Shown here in pieces: positions 36,426 through 44,853 of a stretch of DNA of 64,000 nucleotides. The number at the start of each line of letters is the position of its first letter. The stretch's first letter is position 1. The position numbers and the translations under genes are program-made. The notes beneath the pieces are model-generated. The model did not search any database, was not told the origin of the DNA, and saw only the letters and a list, made by a program, of their open reading frames with translations. This DNA is from CAZPGL01 sp964586175 (GTDB lineage Bacteria; Actinomycetota; Acidimicrobiia; Acidimicrobiales; MedAcidi-G1): the NCBI GenBank assembly GCA_964586175.1, contig CAZPGL010000004.1:47806-111805 (forward strand), written 5' to 3'.

Positions 36426-37583
36426 TCATGCCGGGGCCGGGAGGCCGGGGTCGGCCGGATAGTCGCCCCGCCGGGCCCGCCGGCGTACCGCGAACAGATC
36501 TCGCACGAGGCGGAGCCCGTCGCGGACCACGTGGACGGTGCTGCGCTCGGAATGCTCGACCTGGACCGGAACCTCGGCCAGGGACAGGCGCCAGCGCTCG
36601 GCCAGGTGGAACAACTCGACGTCGAGGGCGAACCCGTCGATCGACGACGACGAGAACAGGACCCGGGCCACATCGGCCCGGCAGGCCTTGAGACCGCACT
36701 GGGTGTCCCGATACCGGCCCAGCAACAGGATCCGGGTGGCGAGGTTCACCAGGCGGCCCCCGACCTCCCGGAGGCGGCCGGCCTTGACCACGGTGAGGGT
36801 GTCGACGTGGCGGCGTGAACCGACCACCCAGTCGAACCCCGCCTCGACGAGCGCCAGCAGGTCGGCGATCTGGTCGGGCGCGTAGGCCAGGTCGGCGTCG
36901 GTGAAGGCGACGGTGCGACCGGTCGCCGCCAGGACCCCGGCCCGGAGCGCGCCGCCCTTGCCCCGGTTGGCCGGCAGGGTGATGACCCGGTCGGCGGCCG
37001 CCGCGGCCTCGGTCGTCCCGTCCTCCGAACCGTCGTCGACCACCACGATCTCGAGGTCGTCGTCGACCAGCGGTCCGAGCTCGGCCCGGATGCGGTCGAT
37101 GGTGGTGCCGATGCGGTCGGCCTCCCGGAACGCCGGGATCACCACCGACACCCGGACGGAGCCTCCGGGTCCGGGCCGGCACGTGGGCTGATCCTGTTCA
37201 CGCCGGATGCTGCGGAAGATGAGGGACCGGTAGGCGGCGGCCCGTACCACCGCCGCCGCAGCGACGGCCGCTGTCTTGGCCAACAGCGCCGAACGGGTCG
37301 TCGTCCCCGCTCCGGCCAGCATCAGCACCGACAGGTCGACGGCGCCGGCCACGACCACCATGGCCCCGAACACGCCCGGCGAACCGATCCACCGGATGAA
37401 CGGGTCGTCCTGGAGGGTGACGACCCGGTGCAGCGTCCAGGCCACCACCGCGGCGACGTTGAGCACGACGATGTCCGCCACGACCAGCGGCCAGCCGGCG
37501 CGATACAGGACCACGAACCCCGCGATGTCGATGGTCGTCGCCACCAGGCCGACCACGGCGAACCGGTGGAGTCGCCGCCTCAT
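36426..37583 (-). CDS. GtrA-like membrane domain fused to polyprenyl-phosphate GT2
   Basis: 385 residues. Residues 1-125 form a GtrA-like module of four hydrophobic helices (RFAVVGLVATTIDIAGF onwards). Residues 143-350 are a DPM/GtrB-type GT2: VSVVIPAFREADRIG, VVVDDGSEDGT, NRGKGGALRAGV, the DxD motif FTDADL (229-231), WVVGSRRH and DTQCGLKACRADVA. It probably makes a polyprenyl-phosphate sugar from a nucleotide sugar, and the GtrA part may flip it. Normally GtrA is separate or C-terminal. ATG overlaps the upstream gene by 4 bases. Confidence 0.85.
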   Translation of the reverse strand: MRRRLHRFAVVGLVATTIDIAGFVVLYRAGWPLVVADIVVLNVAAVVAWTLHRVVTLQDDPFIRWIGSPGVFGAMVVVAGAVDLSVLMLAGAGTTTRSALLAKTAAVAAAAVVRAAAYRSLIFRSIRREQDQPTCRPGPGGSVRVSVVIPAFREADRIGTTIDRIRAELGPLVDDDLEIVVVDDGSEDGTTEAAAAADRVITLPANRGKGGALRAGVLAATGRTVAFTDADLAYAPDQIADLLALVEAGFDWVVGSRRHVDTLTVVKAGRLREVGGRLVNLATRILLLGRYRDTQCGLKACRADVARVLFSSSSIDGFALDVELFHLAERWRLSLAEVPVQVEHSERSTVHVVRDGLRLVRDLFAVRRRARRGDYPADPGLPAPA

Positions 37584-40162
37584 GGTGTGTCGTCGCCGGA
37601 CACACTGGTGTCGGGACGGCCGTTCTCTGGCTGAGCGTCGTCGGGCGGTCGCCGGCCGCTCCGGCCGTCCACCCAGCGATCGAGCGCCCGGTCGGCGGCC
37701 GACCCCGCGGCATCTCCCGCGTCCCCGTCCGGCTCGCCGGTGGGTTCGGGTCGCCGCCACAGGATGACGAGTGCCACCACGCCGACGAGCGTCAACACGA
37801 GGGCGAACAGGTCGATACCAGTACGCCCGTAGGTGAGGGTCACCGTCTCCTCGGTGGGGACCACGACCATCAGGTTGGGGGTGGCCCGCCACGGACCGTC
37901 GGCCCCGTCGACCTCCCAGTTGGGGAAGTACGAGACCTTCACCATCACCGGGACGCCCACCCGGTCGACCCGGAACGACACGCGGTCGACGCCGACGTCG
38001 ATGTCGGTGACGGTGACCGGAGGCAGCGGCCGGACCTCGGCCGGCTCGTCGACCGCCAGGCGCTGCCATCCGACCGGACCGTCGACGGTGTGCACCACCC
38101 CGGTCGACCCCTCGTCGAACAACGCGGCGGCCGGCTCCAACCACGACTCGTGGTCGACGTCGCTCCAGACGGCCGGTTCGACATCGAGCGCTTCGACCAC
38201 CGGTGCGTCCTCGACCAGGAACACCGTCCACGGACCCGACACCGCCACCTCGGTGAGCGACGGATGGTCCCGTGCTTCGCGGACCGGCCGCTCGGAGAAC
38301 GCCGCGTAGTAGGCGACCCCGACCTGTTGGAGGTGGTCGACCCCCGAATCGAGGTCGAAGGACCGGTACGGCAAGTTGCGCTGGGCCCGCGACGGCGACA
38401 CCGACAACTCGGACTGCATCATGAAGTGGTACGGCGTCGTCGTCGACGCCTCGAAATACAGGCCCTCCATCGAACCGACACAGCCATCGGTCCAGTGCGG
38501 GATCAACATGAGGGCCATGGGCGTGCCGTACCGGACGAGATCCCGGTTGTACTCCCACAACAGCCGACCACAACCGTGCTCGGCGGCCACCGTCTCCATC
38601 GTCGCCACGAACGCCCGGTGCTCGTCCCAGCCGCCACCCGTCGTGTCGCCGGTACGGCCCTCGTAGCCGGTGAAGTTCCAGTTGACCCAGGCCCGGCCCA
38701 GGTTGAACTCGGTGCTGGACAGACCCATCCACCGGTACGTGTTGCCGTCCAACCTGCCGCCGGGCAGGGCGCGCATCGGCAACCCGACCGAGACGATGAG
38801 GGCGACGGCCGCCACGACGGCACCGGCGGCGGTCACCGCCGACCCGGCTGGCCTCCAGCGCCCGGCCTGCAGCCCGTCGACCAGCCGGCCGGCCAGCCGC
38901 AGGAACTCGGCGACGGCCAGAGCGGCCAGCAGATAGCCGCACAGGTAGTAGGCGGGCAGGATGCGGCCGTTGTAGAGCCGCCCCTCCGGTAGATGGATGA
39001 AGGCCAGTCCCATCACGAGCATCGAGCCGGCCAGCACCAGGCCCAGGCGGCGACGGAACACCAGCGACATCACGGTCCCGACGACCGCCAGCACGGCCAC
39101 TACCTGGAACGGCGGGTCGTTGGTCAAGAAGTCGGCCGCCAACTCGCTGCGGTCCCACAGGTACGACCGGAACCGGGGCAGCTTGTCCCACGCCATGTCG
39201 TTGAGGTGGTCGCGCTGCCACCAGAAGGGCAGCACCCAGAACGCCGCCAACAGGCCGCTGACCGCGCCTGAGGTCACGATCCAGCGCAGCCGGGCCCGGG
39301 ACGGCCCGATGGCGAAAGCGACTGCGGTGGCCAGCAGGGCGAAGAATGCGACCAGCAGGTGACACAGGCCAGTCGCCGCCAGAGCGACCGCAGCCCACGC
39401 CCGGCCCTCGCCGGTATCGAGGCCGCGCATCAACAGGCCGATGTAGACAAGGCACGCTGAGACCGCCAGCACGTAGGCGAACTCTCCGGCCATGGTCGAC
39501 ATCAGGTTGCCGCCGAAGATGTTGAACGACCGGTCGACGATGAACGCCAGGGTCGAGACGCCGAGCACGGCCGGGGCGGGGAACGGCAGTCCGGCCAGAC
39601 GGCCCATGGTCCAGCCGGCGATCGGCATCAGTACCAGGCCGGCGACGGTGACGAACTTGATGGCCACCCCGTATTGCACCGGCCACGCCAGCACGGCGGC
39701 GATGAGCAGCACCCAGACCAGCGGCGCCCATCCGGTCGGCCGGCGACGGGCCAGGTTGACGATGCCGGCGACCGCGGCGATCACGACCGGCACGGCCAGC
39801 GGCATGACGAGCCCGATGTTCACCGCCACGATGAACAGCATCGGTACGACCATGTAGAAGTGGTAGGCGGGGAACCCGGCGTACCAGTCCGGAGTCCATC
39901 CGGTGAGACGGAACCGAGGCAGCAGTTCGTCCCGGATGAATGCCGGCCCCCACACGTGGGCACCGAGGTCGCCGCCCGTGGGTGTGGACCCGCGGAACAA
40001 CAGCCCCTCGGGGTTCACCACCCAGACCACGAACGCCGTCGCCAGGCCGACGAGCAGACCGGTGACCCACGCCGTCATGGGCACCCGACGCAACGCCGCC
40101 AGCACCCGCCCGGCCGGCGTCACCGGCCCCGGGTCCCGTTCGGTGGGTGCCAGACCGGTCAT
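37580..40162 (-). CDS. Giant polytopic membrane protein (YfhO/GT-C-like)
   Basis: 860 residues. About 12 TM helices occupy roughly residues 25-500, starting VTGLLVGLATAFVVWVV. An early extracytoplasmic loop has GDLGAHVWGP and WYAGFPAYHFY, like membrane glycosyltransferases and YfhO-type proteins with an acidic first loop. A large extracytoplasmic domain follows (about 500-790), then a last TM (IDLFALVLTLVGVVALVIL) and a disordered tail. I infer a polyprenyl-sugar-using transferase partnered with the adjacent GtrA-GT2 protein; not proven. Confidence 0.75.
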   Translation of the reverse strand: MTGLAPTERDPGPVTPAGRVLAALRRVPMTAWVTGLLVGLATAFVVWVVNPEGLLFRGSTPTGGDLGAHVWGPAFIRDELLPRFRLTGWTPDWYAGFPAYHFYMVVPMLFIVAVNIGLVMPLAVPVVIAAVAGIVNLARRRPTGWAPLVWVLLIAAVLAWPVQYGVAIKFVTVAGLVLMPIAGWTMGRLAGLPFPAPAVLGVSTLAFIVDRSFNIFGGNLMSTMAGEFAYVLAVSACLVYIGLLMRGLDTGEGRAWAAVALAATGLCHLLVAFFALLATAVAFAIGPSRARLRWIVTSGAVSGLLAAFWVLPFWWQRDHLNDMAWDKLPRFRSYLWDRSELAADFLTNDPPFQVVAVLAVVGTVMSLVFRRRLGLVLAGSMLVMGLAFIHLPEGRLYNGRILPAYYLCGYLLAALAVAEFLRLAGRLVDGLQAGRWRPAGSAVTAAGAVVAAVALIVSVGLPMRALPGGRLDGNTYRWMGLSSTEFNLGRAWVNWNFTGYEGRTGDTTGGGWDEHRAFVATMETVAAEHGCGRLLWEYNRDLVRYGTPMALMLIPHWTDGCVGSMEGLYFEASTTTPYHFMMQSELSVSPSRAQRNLPYRSFDLDSGVDHLQQVGVAYYAAFSERPVREARDHPSLTEVAVSGPWTVFLVEDAPVVEALDVEPAVWSDVDHESWLEPAAALFDEGSTGVVHTVDGPVGWQRLAVDEPAEVRPLPPVTVTDIDVGVDRVSFRVDRVGVPVMVKVSYFPNWEVDGADGPWRATPNLMVVVPTEETVTLTYGRTGIDLFALVLTLVGVVALVILWRRPEPTGEPDGDAGDAAGSAADRALDRWVDGRSGRRPPDDAQPENGRPDTSVSGDDTP

Positions 40163-40941
40163 GCCAGCACCAGCACGCCGACCGTCCACGCGTTGAAGCC
40201 GATATGGGCCCACACCGCCCGACCCAGGTCACCCTGCCGTTGGGCCAGCCAACCGGCAAGCAGCCCGAACATGGCCAGTGCCGGGAACTGCAGAACCTGG
40301 AGGTGGATCAGCCCGAACACCAGCGAGCTGGCCACCAACGCCACCCGGGGGTGCCACCGGGTCTCGAAGGCACGCAGGGTGAGCCCGCGGAAGAACACCT
40401 CTTCGATCACCGGAGCACCGACGACCACGACCAGCACCAGCAGCACAATGCCCGGACCGTGGGCCCGGGAGACCAGGTCCCGGGCCGGACCGGACACGTC
40501 CAGGTCGTCGGTCAGCAGCAGAATCGGCAGGTAGAGCAACGGCACCAGGACCGCCTGGGCGGCCATTCCGATACCCAGGCCCGGCAGGATGTCGCTGGTC
40601 CGCCACACCAGACCGAGGTCAGCGGCCCACGAGCGCCCGTGACGGCGGACCAGGAACCACGGCACCCCGAGCAGCCCAGCCCACACCGGGATCTGCAGCA
40701 GGGCGGTCGCCCACAACGGCACCACGGTGGCTGCGGAGTCGCCGCCGGTCGCCAGGTCGGACGCGGCCCGGCCGGCGTCGCTGCCGGTCCCGACGGTCGC
40801 CGTCGGGTCCCAGCCGCCAGCGGCCAGCACCGCTCCCCCAACCACGACGGCAGCCACCGTCGACACCACGAGGCCGGCGACGACATGGCGGATGGTCCAG
40901 ATGCGCCCTTCGGCCCAGCGCACGAGGTCGTCGGCGTTCAT
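40159..40941 (-). CDS. CPBP-family intramembrane metalloprotease (CAAX-like)
   Basis: 260 residues, about seven TM helices. The three active-site motifs are present: VIEEVFFRGLTLR (EExxxR), FGLIHLQV (FxxxH) and HIGFNAW (HxxxN). Substrate unknown. It heads the operon CPBP-membrane protein-GtrA/GT2, with 4-base overlaps between each pair. ATG at 40941 is 7 bases from TAGGGT and diverges from ftsH. Confidence 0.9.
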   Translation of the reverse strand: MNADDLVRWAEGRIWTIRHVVAGLVVSTVAAVVVGGAVLAAGGWDPTATVGTGSDAGRAASDLATGGDSAATVVPLWATALLQIPVWAGLLGVPWFLVRRHGRSWAADLGLVWRTSDILPGLGIGMAAQAVLVPLLYLPILLLTDDLDVSGPARDLVSRAHGPGIVLLVLVVVVGAPVIEEVFFRGLTLRAFETRWHPRVALVASSLVFGLIHLQVLQFPALAMFGLLAGWLAQRQGDLGRAVWAHIGFNAWTVGVLVLA

Positions 40942-40948
40942 CGGCGCA

Positions 40949-40954
40949 ACCCTA
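40949..40954 (-). promoter_or_regulatory. -10 element TAGGGT for the CPBP protease operon
   Basis: TANNNT 7 bases upstream of the ATG at 40941, in the 78-base divergent region shared with ftsH. Confidence 0.5.
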
Positions 40955-41007
40955 CCGACGGGCCGGGAGCGCCGTGGGGCCGGGGCACCAACCCCAGACC
41001 GTCCCCG

Positions 41008-41013
41008 TACCAT
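41008..41013 (+). promoter_or_regulatory. -10 element TACCAT for ftsH
   Basis: TANNNT 6 bases upstream of the ftsH ATG. GGGGG between them could be a poor Shine-Dalgarno but is too close to the start. Confidence 0.5.
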
Positions 41014-41019
41014 GGGGGC

Positions 41020-42918
41020 ATGCCCAACCGACCCGATTCGCAGACGCCCCGACCGGAGCGGCGCCCGACCGGCGAGCGCAGCGGATGGCCGCGCTGGGGC
41101 ATCTGGCTGGTCATGGGCATGCTCGGTGCGACGTTCCTGTACTCGGCGCTGCAGCCGTCGGAGTCGTTCGAGACCATCACCTACGACCAGTTCCTCGTCC
41201 GGGTCGGCGACGGCGACGTCACCGAGGCCCGGATCGACAACCAGACGGGACGCATCGAGCTGCGCACCGACGATGGTGAACGTCTGGCGACGACCGGTCC
41301 GCTCGAGCTGTCGGCCGAGGACCGCCGGGTCCTCGACGAGGCCGGCACCGCGGTCGAGTTCACCACCCCTGAGCCGGGGTTCCTGTCGACCTGGCTGCCG
41401 CTGCTGTTGCCGGTCGGCCTGATCATCCTGTTCTTCTGGTGGATCAACCGCCGGGCCCAGGGCCAGATGAGCGGCATGATGTCCATCGGCCGCTCCCGGG
41501 CCAAGACGTACTCCACCGAGCGTCCCGGCACGACCTTCGAGGACGTCGCTGGCTACGCCGCGGTGAAACAGGAGATCCGCGAGGTCGTCGACTTCCTCCA
41601 AAAGCCCGAGAAGTTCGCTGAGATCGGCGCCAGGGTCCCCAAGGGCATTCTGCTCGTCGGGCCGCCCGGCACCGGCAAGACCCTCATCGCCCGTGCGGTG
41701 GCCGGCGAGGCCGGCGTGCCGTTCCTCTCGGTCACCGGCTCGGACTTCATGGAGATGTTCGTCGGCGTCGGAGCCAGCCGCGTCCGGGACCTCTTCGAGT
41801 CGGCCCGCAAGATGGGTCGAGCCATCATCTTCATCGACGAGGTCGACTCGGTCGGCCGCAAACGCGGTGCCGGCCTCGGCGGCGGTCACGACGAACGCGA
41901 GCAGACCCTCAACCAGATGCTGTCCGAAATGGACGGCTTCGAGAGCAGCGAGGGCATCGTCATGATGGCGGCCACCAACCGACCCGACATCCTCGATCCG
42001 GCGCTGTTGCGCCCCGGCCGCTTCGACCGCCAGGTCGTCGTTCCCCTGCCGGAACTCGCCGACCGCCGAGCCATCCTCGACGTCCACGCCAAGGGCAAGC
42101 ACCTCGGCGACGACGTCGACCTCGACCTCGTCGCCCGCGGCACCCCGGGCATGAGCGGGGCCGACCTGTCGAACCTCATCAACGAAGCGGCCCTGATCGC
42201 CGTGCGGGAGGGTTGCGACGCCATCGAGGCCGGCCACCTCGAAGCGGCCCGGGACCGGACGCTCATGGGGCAGAAGCGGGAGTCGCTGGCCCTGTCGGCC
42301 ACCGAGAAGGAGGCCATCGCCTACCACGAGGCCGGTCACGCCCTGTGTGCGGCGGTGCTTCCGACCGCCGACCCCCTGCACAAGGTCACCATCATCCCGA
42401 GCGGTATGGCGCTCGGTGTCACCATGCAGCTCCCCGAAGAGGAGCGCCACATCTACCGGCAGGACTACATCGAGGACTCCCTCGTGGTCCTGATGGGCGG
42501 CCGGGTCGCCGAGGACCTCGTGTTCGACGTGGTGTCCACGGGCGCCAACAACGATCTGGTCCGGGCCACCGAGATGGCCCGAAAGATGGTCCGCGAATGG
42601 GGCATGAGCGACGAGGTCGGCCCGATGGCCTGGGGCAGCCAGAACCAGGTCTTCCTGGGCGACGACCTCATGACCAGCCGCGACTACAGCGATGAGACGG
42701 CACGGGTCATCGACCAGGAGGTCCAGCAGATCCTCCACAGCCAGGAGCAGCGCTGCCGGGTGCTCCTCGGCGAACATCGCCACGCCCTTGATCTCGTCGC
42801 CCGGTCCCTGCTCGAGCACGAGACCATCGACGGCACCGAGGTGGCGCGGCTGGTGGCCCTGGCCGCCGACCCGTCCCCCGCCCTCGAGCCGATCGACGAT
42901 CCGACGCCGGTCGACTGA
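41020..42918 (+). CDS. ftsH: ATP-dependent zinc metalloprotease FtsH
   Basis: Membrane AAA+ protease for quality control. 632 residues: TM1 (about 25-42), extracytoplasmic domain, TM2 (about 123-141), AAA domain with Walker A GPPGTGKT, pore loop [13 protein letters not shown], Walker [23 protein letters not shown], then the M41 domain with YHEAGHAL (HExxH) and the distal acidic ligand in [12 protein letters not shown]. The C-terminus is short. ATG at 41020; an ATG at 41012 is out of frame. Followed after 14 bases by a thioredoxin-like gene. Confidence 0.97.
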   Translation: MPNRPDSQTPRPERRPTGERSGWPRWGIWLVMGMLGATFLYSALQPSESFETITYDQFLVRVGDGDVTEARIDNQTGRIELRTDDGERLATTGPLELSAEDRRVLDEAGTAVEFTTPEPGFLSTWLPLLLPVGLIILFFWWINRRAQGQMSGMMSIGRSRAKTYSTERPGTTFEDVAGYAAVKQEIREVVDFLQKPEKFAEIGARVPKGILLVGPPGTGKTLIARAVAGEAGVPFLSVTGSDFMEMFVGVGASRVRDLFESARKMGRAIIFIDEVDSVGRKRGAGLGGGHDEREQTLNQMLSEMDGFESSEGIVMMAATNRPDILDPALLRPGRFDRQVVVPLPELADRRAILDVHAKGKHLGDDVDLDLVARGTPGMSGADLSNLINEAALIAVREGCDAIEAGHLEAARDRTLMGQKRESLALSATEKEAIAYHEAGHALCAAVLPTADPLHKVTIIPSGMALGVTMQLPEEERHIYRQDYIEDSLVVLMGGRVAEDLVFDVVSTGANNDLVRATEMARKMVREWGMSDEVGPMAWGSQNQVFLGDDLMTSRDYSDETARVIDQEVQQILHSQEQRCRVLLGEHRHALDLVARSLLEHETIDGTEVARLVALAADPSPALEPIDDPTPVD

Positions 42919-42932
42919 ACCACCCGTTCGCA

Positions 42933-43370
42933 GTGGACCGACTGCTCCTGCTGATCGCCATTGCCGCCGGAGCCGGCCTCGTCGCCGGCCTCGTCCAGCG
43001 GCGGCGGCCCGACGCACCGGTCCGCACCGGCTGGGCGGTCCCCGACCAGCTCGACCGCGTCGACTTCGACCAGCCGGCCACCCCGTGGCTGGTCGCCGTG
43101 TTCACCTCGTCATCGTGCACCACGTGCGCCGGGGTCGTCGAACGGGCCCTCCCGCTGGCCAGCGACATGGTCGTCGTCCAGGAGGTCGAGGCCGTCGTCG
43201 ACAAGGCGCTCCACGACCGGTACCGCATCGAGGCGGTACCGCTGGTGGCGCTGGTCGACGAGGGCGGTGTCGTCCGCGGCCACCACCTCGGTCCGGTCAC
43301 CGCCACCCACCTGTGGGCATCGCTGGCCGAGCTGCGTCAGCCCGGGTCCACGCCCGAGGGCTGCGGCTGA
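42933..43370 (+). CDS. Membrane-anchored thioredoxin-like protein with CTTC motif
   Basis: 145 residues: one N-terminal hydrophobic helix (about 4-21), then a thioredoxin fold with PWLVAVFTSSSCTTC (Cys62-x2-Cys65) and a cis-proline EAVPLVALVDEGG (Pro103). The CTTC active site differs from CGPC of thioredoxin; with the anchor it suggests a membrane-bound redox or chaperone role. GTG start 14 bases after ftsH, so it is probably cotranscribed with ftsH. Confidence 0.8.
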   Translation: MDRLLLLIAIAAGAGLVAGLVQRRRPDAPVRTGWAVPDQLDRVDFDQPATPWLVAVFTSSSCTTCAGVVERALPLASDMVVVQEVEAVVDKALHDRYRIEAVPLVALVDEGGVVRGHHLGPVTATHLWASLAELRQPGSTPEGCG

Positions 43371-43374
43371 CCGG

Positions 43375-44853
43375 TCACCCGGCCGAGCGGGCCACCGTGC
43401 CCTCGACCGAGACGGCCAGATCCGCCGTCCGCCCTTCGGGACCGACACGACGCCGGTACACGACGACCGGGGTCGACGACGTCACGGTGACGATGGTGTC
43501 GGCCGCCACGACGACCGACGCCTGGTCGCCCGGATCCAATTCGAAGACGTCCGGCAGGCCGACGTCGACGGCCGAGCCCGTCATCTCGACGGTGGCGATG
43601 CTGTCGGTTCCGGCATTGAGCACGATCAGCGTGGTCGGTGCAGCGACGGCCCCGGTGAGGTCGGCCAGCCAAGTGGTGGCGCCGTAGGGAACGGCCGGCA
43701 CCACGTCGAGCCCGACGGCGACGGCATCGGCGTCGGCGTCGGCGTCGGCGTCGGCCCCTGCATCGTCACCCGGCCCGGCGACGGTCCGGTGCATCAGCGA
43801 CGCGGTCAGCGTCGGCGCGTCGAGCGAGCGGATCCGGAGGCTGAACGGCCCCACGCCGGCCATGCGGTCGGACGCGCCCAGGTCGACGGTGTGGCGCTGA
43901 CCGGACCGCAGGATGATCTGGAACGGCTCGACGGCGATTTCCTCATCGGCCGGCAGGACCACCACCTCCACCTCGATCGTGTCGTCACCAGGGTTGAGCA
44001 GCACCACCAGCCCGGGCGGCTCGTCGCCGACGGGGCCCGGCAACACCACCTCGCCGGCCGGCTCGGGCGAACCGGCGATCACGGCCAGGCCGCGGAGCCC
44101 GCTGGGCGCGGTGCCGTCGGCCATCTGGAGGCCGGCCACCAGCAGCTGACCGGACCGGACCTGCACCGACGACGACACGACCATCGAGTCGGGGATCCGC
44201 TCGGTGAGCTCGTACACCACGACCGACCGTCCCGGTACGACCACCCCGGTCGAGTCGAGGGTCTGGCGTCGCCCCAGATCCCCGACGAACCGCAGGTCGG
44301 CCACTGCGGTGGCCCGGAAGGGATTGTGGAGCAGCAACACCTGCCGGGTGCCCGGCCGTTCCGTCGTGGCCCACGGCAGCTGCCACGAACCGGCAGTGGC
44401 CGTCGTGCACGACCGACGGTCGACGCCCGTCGAAGCGACGCCGCGCAGGTGCTGTTCGACCAGAACCCGGCCCGCGGGAGCCTCGACGGTGACGCCGGCG
44501 AACTCGGACCCGACCAGGGTCTGGTCGGCCCGGACGGTCAGCTGCTCGCCGGCGTCGAGTCGGAACGAGCGCTCGACGTCACCGCCGCGCTCGTCGACCA
44601 CCGTCACGATGCCCTCCGTCGGCTCGTCGAGCAGGCTGGTGATGACGATCATCGCCTCCTCGATACCGGCCAGACCGGCCGCCGGACCGAGGCAGAACCA
44701 CACGTCGCCCGTTGAGCCGTCGAGCGACAACTCGGTGTGGGCCGCCGGCGGCCGGGTCCCGACCTCGACCGGTGCAGGGTCGACGGCGAAAACGACGGCC
44801 CCGACCAACAACGCCAGCAGGATCACCACCGCGGGGGCGCGCACGGCATTCAT
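43375..44853 (-). CDS. DUF5719-family secreted/membrane-anchored protein
   Basis: 492 residues: N-terminal signal/anchor (VILLALLVGAVVFAV), then an all-beta extracytoplasmic region rich in Val, Thr and Asp with repeats such as GRVLVEQHLRGV, RQVLLLHNPFRA and GQLLVAGLQM. This matches DUF5719 proteins found behind a large GT2 in Streptomyces and relatives. A (GAD)A run near residue 370 is encoded by a 6-base tandem repeat. ATG overlaps the stop of the upstream GT2 gene by 4 bases. Confidence 0.8.
   Translation of the reverse strand: MNAVRAPAVVILLALLVGAVVFAVDPAPVEVGTRPPAAHTELSLDGSTGDVWFCLGPAAGLAGIEEAMIVITSLLDEPTEGIVTVVDERGGDVERSFRLDAGEQLTVRADQTLVGSEFAGVTVEAPAGRVLVEQHLRGVASTGVDRRSCTTATAGSWQLPWATTERPGTRQVLLLHNPFRATAVADLRFVGDLGRRQTLDSTGVVVPGRSVVVYELTERIPDSMVVSSSVQVRSGQLLVAGLQMADGTAPSGLRGLAVIAGSPEPAGEVVLPGPVGDEPPGLVVLLNPGDDTIEVEVVVLPADEEIAVEPFQIILRSGQRHTVDLGASDRMAGVGPFSLRIRSLDAPTLTASLMHRTVAGPGDDAGADADADADADAVAVGLDVVPAVPYGATTWLADLTGAVAAPTTLIVLNAGTDSIATVEMTGSAVDVGLPDVFELDPGDQASVVVAADTIVTVTSSTPVVVYRRRVGPEGRTADLAVSVEGTVARSAG
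43727..43755. repeat. Hexanucleotide tandem repeat (TCGGCG)n in the DUF5719 gene
   Basis: Four perfect 6-base units and a partial fifth. On the minus strand it encodes an Ala-Asp run. Changes in unit number would stay in frame and lengthen or shorten a linker. Confidence 0.85.

Noticed and set aside
36426..40259. Single 1,277-codon minus-strand frame
   Set aside because: Only the 3' part (36426-37583) is the GtrA-GT2 gene. The upstream part is an out-of-frame arginine-rich shadow of the 860-residue membrane protein.
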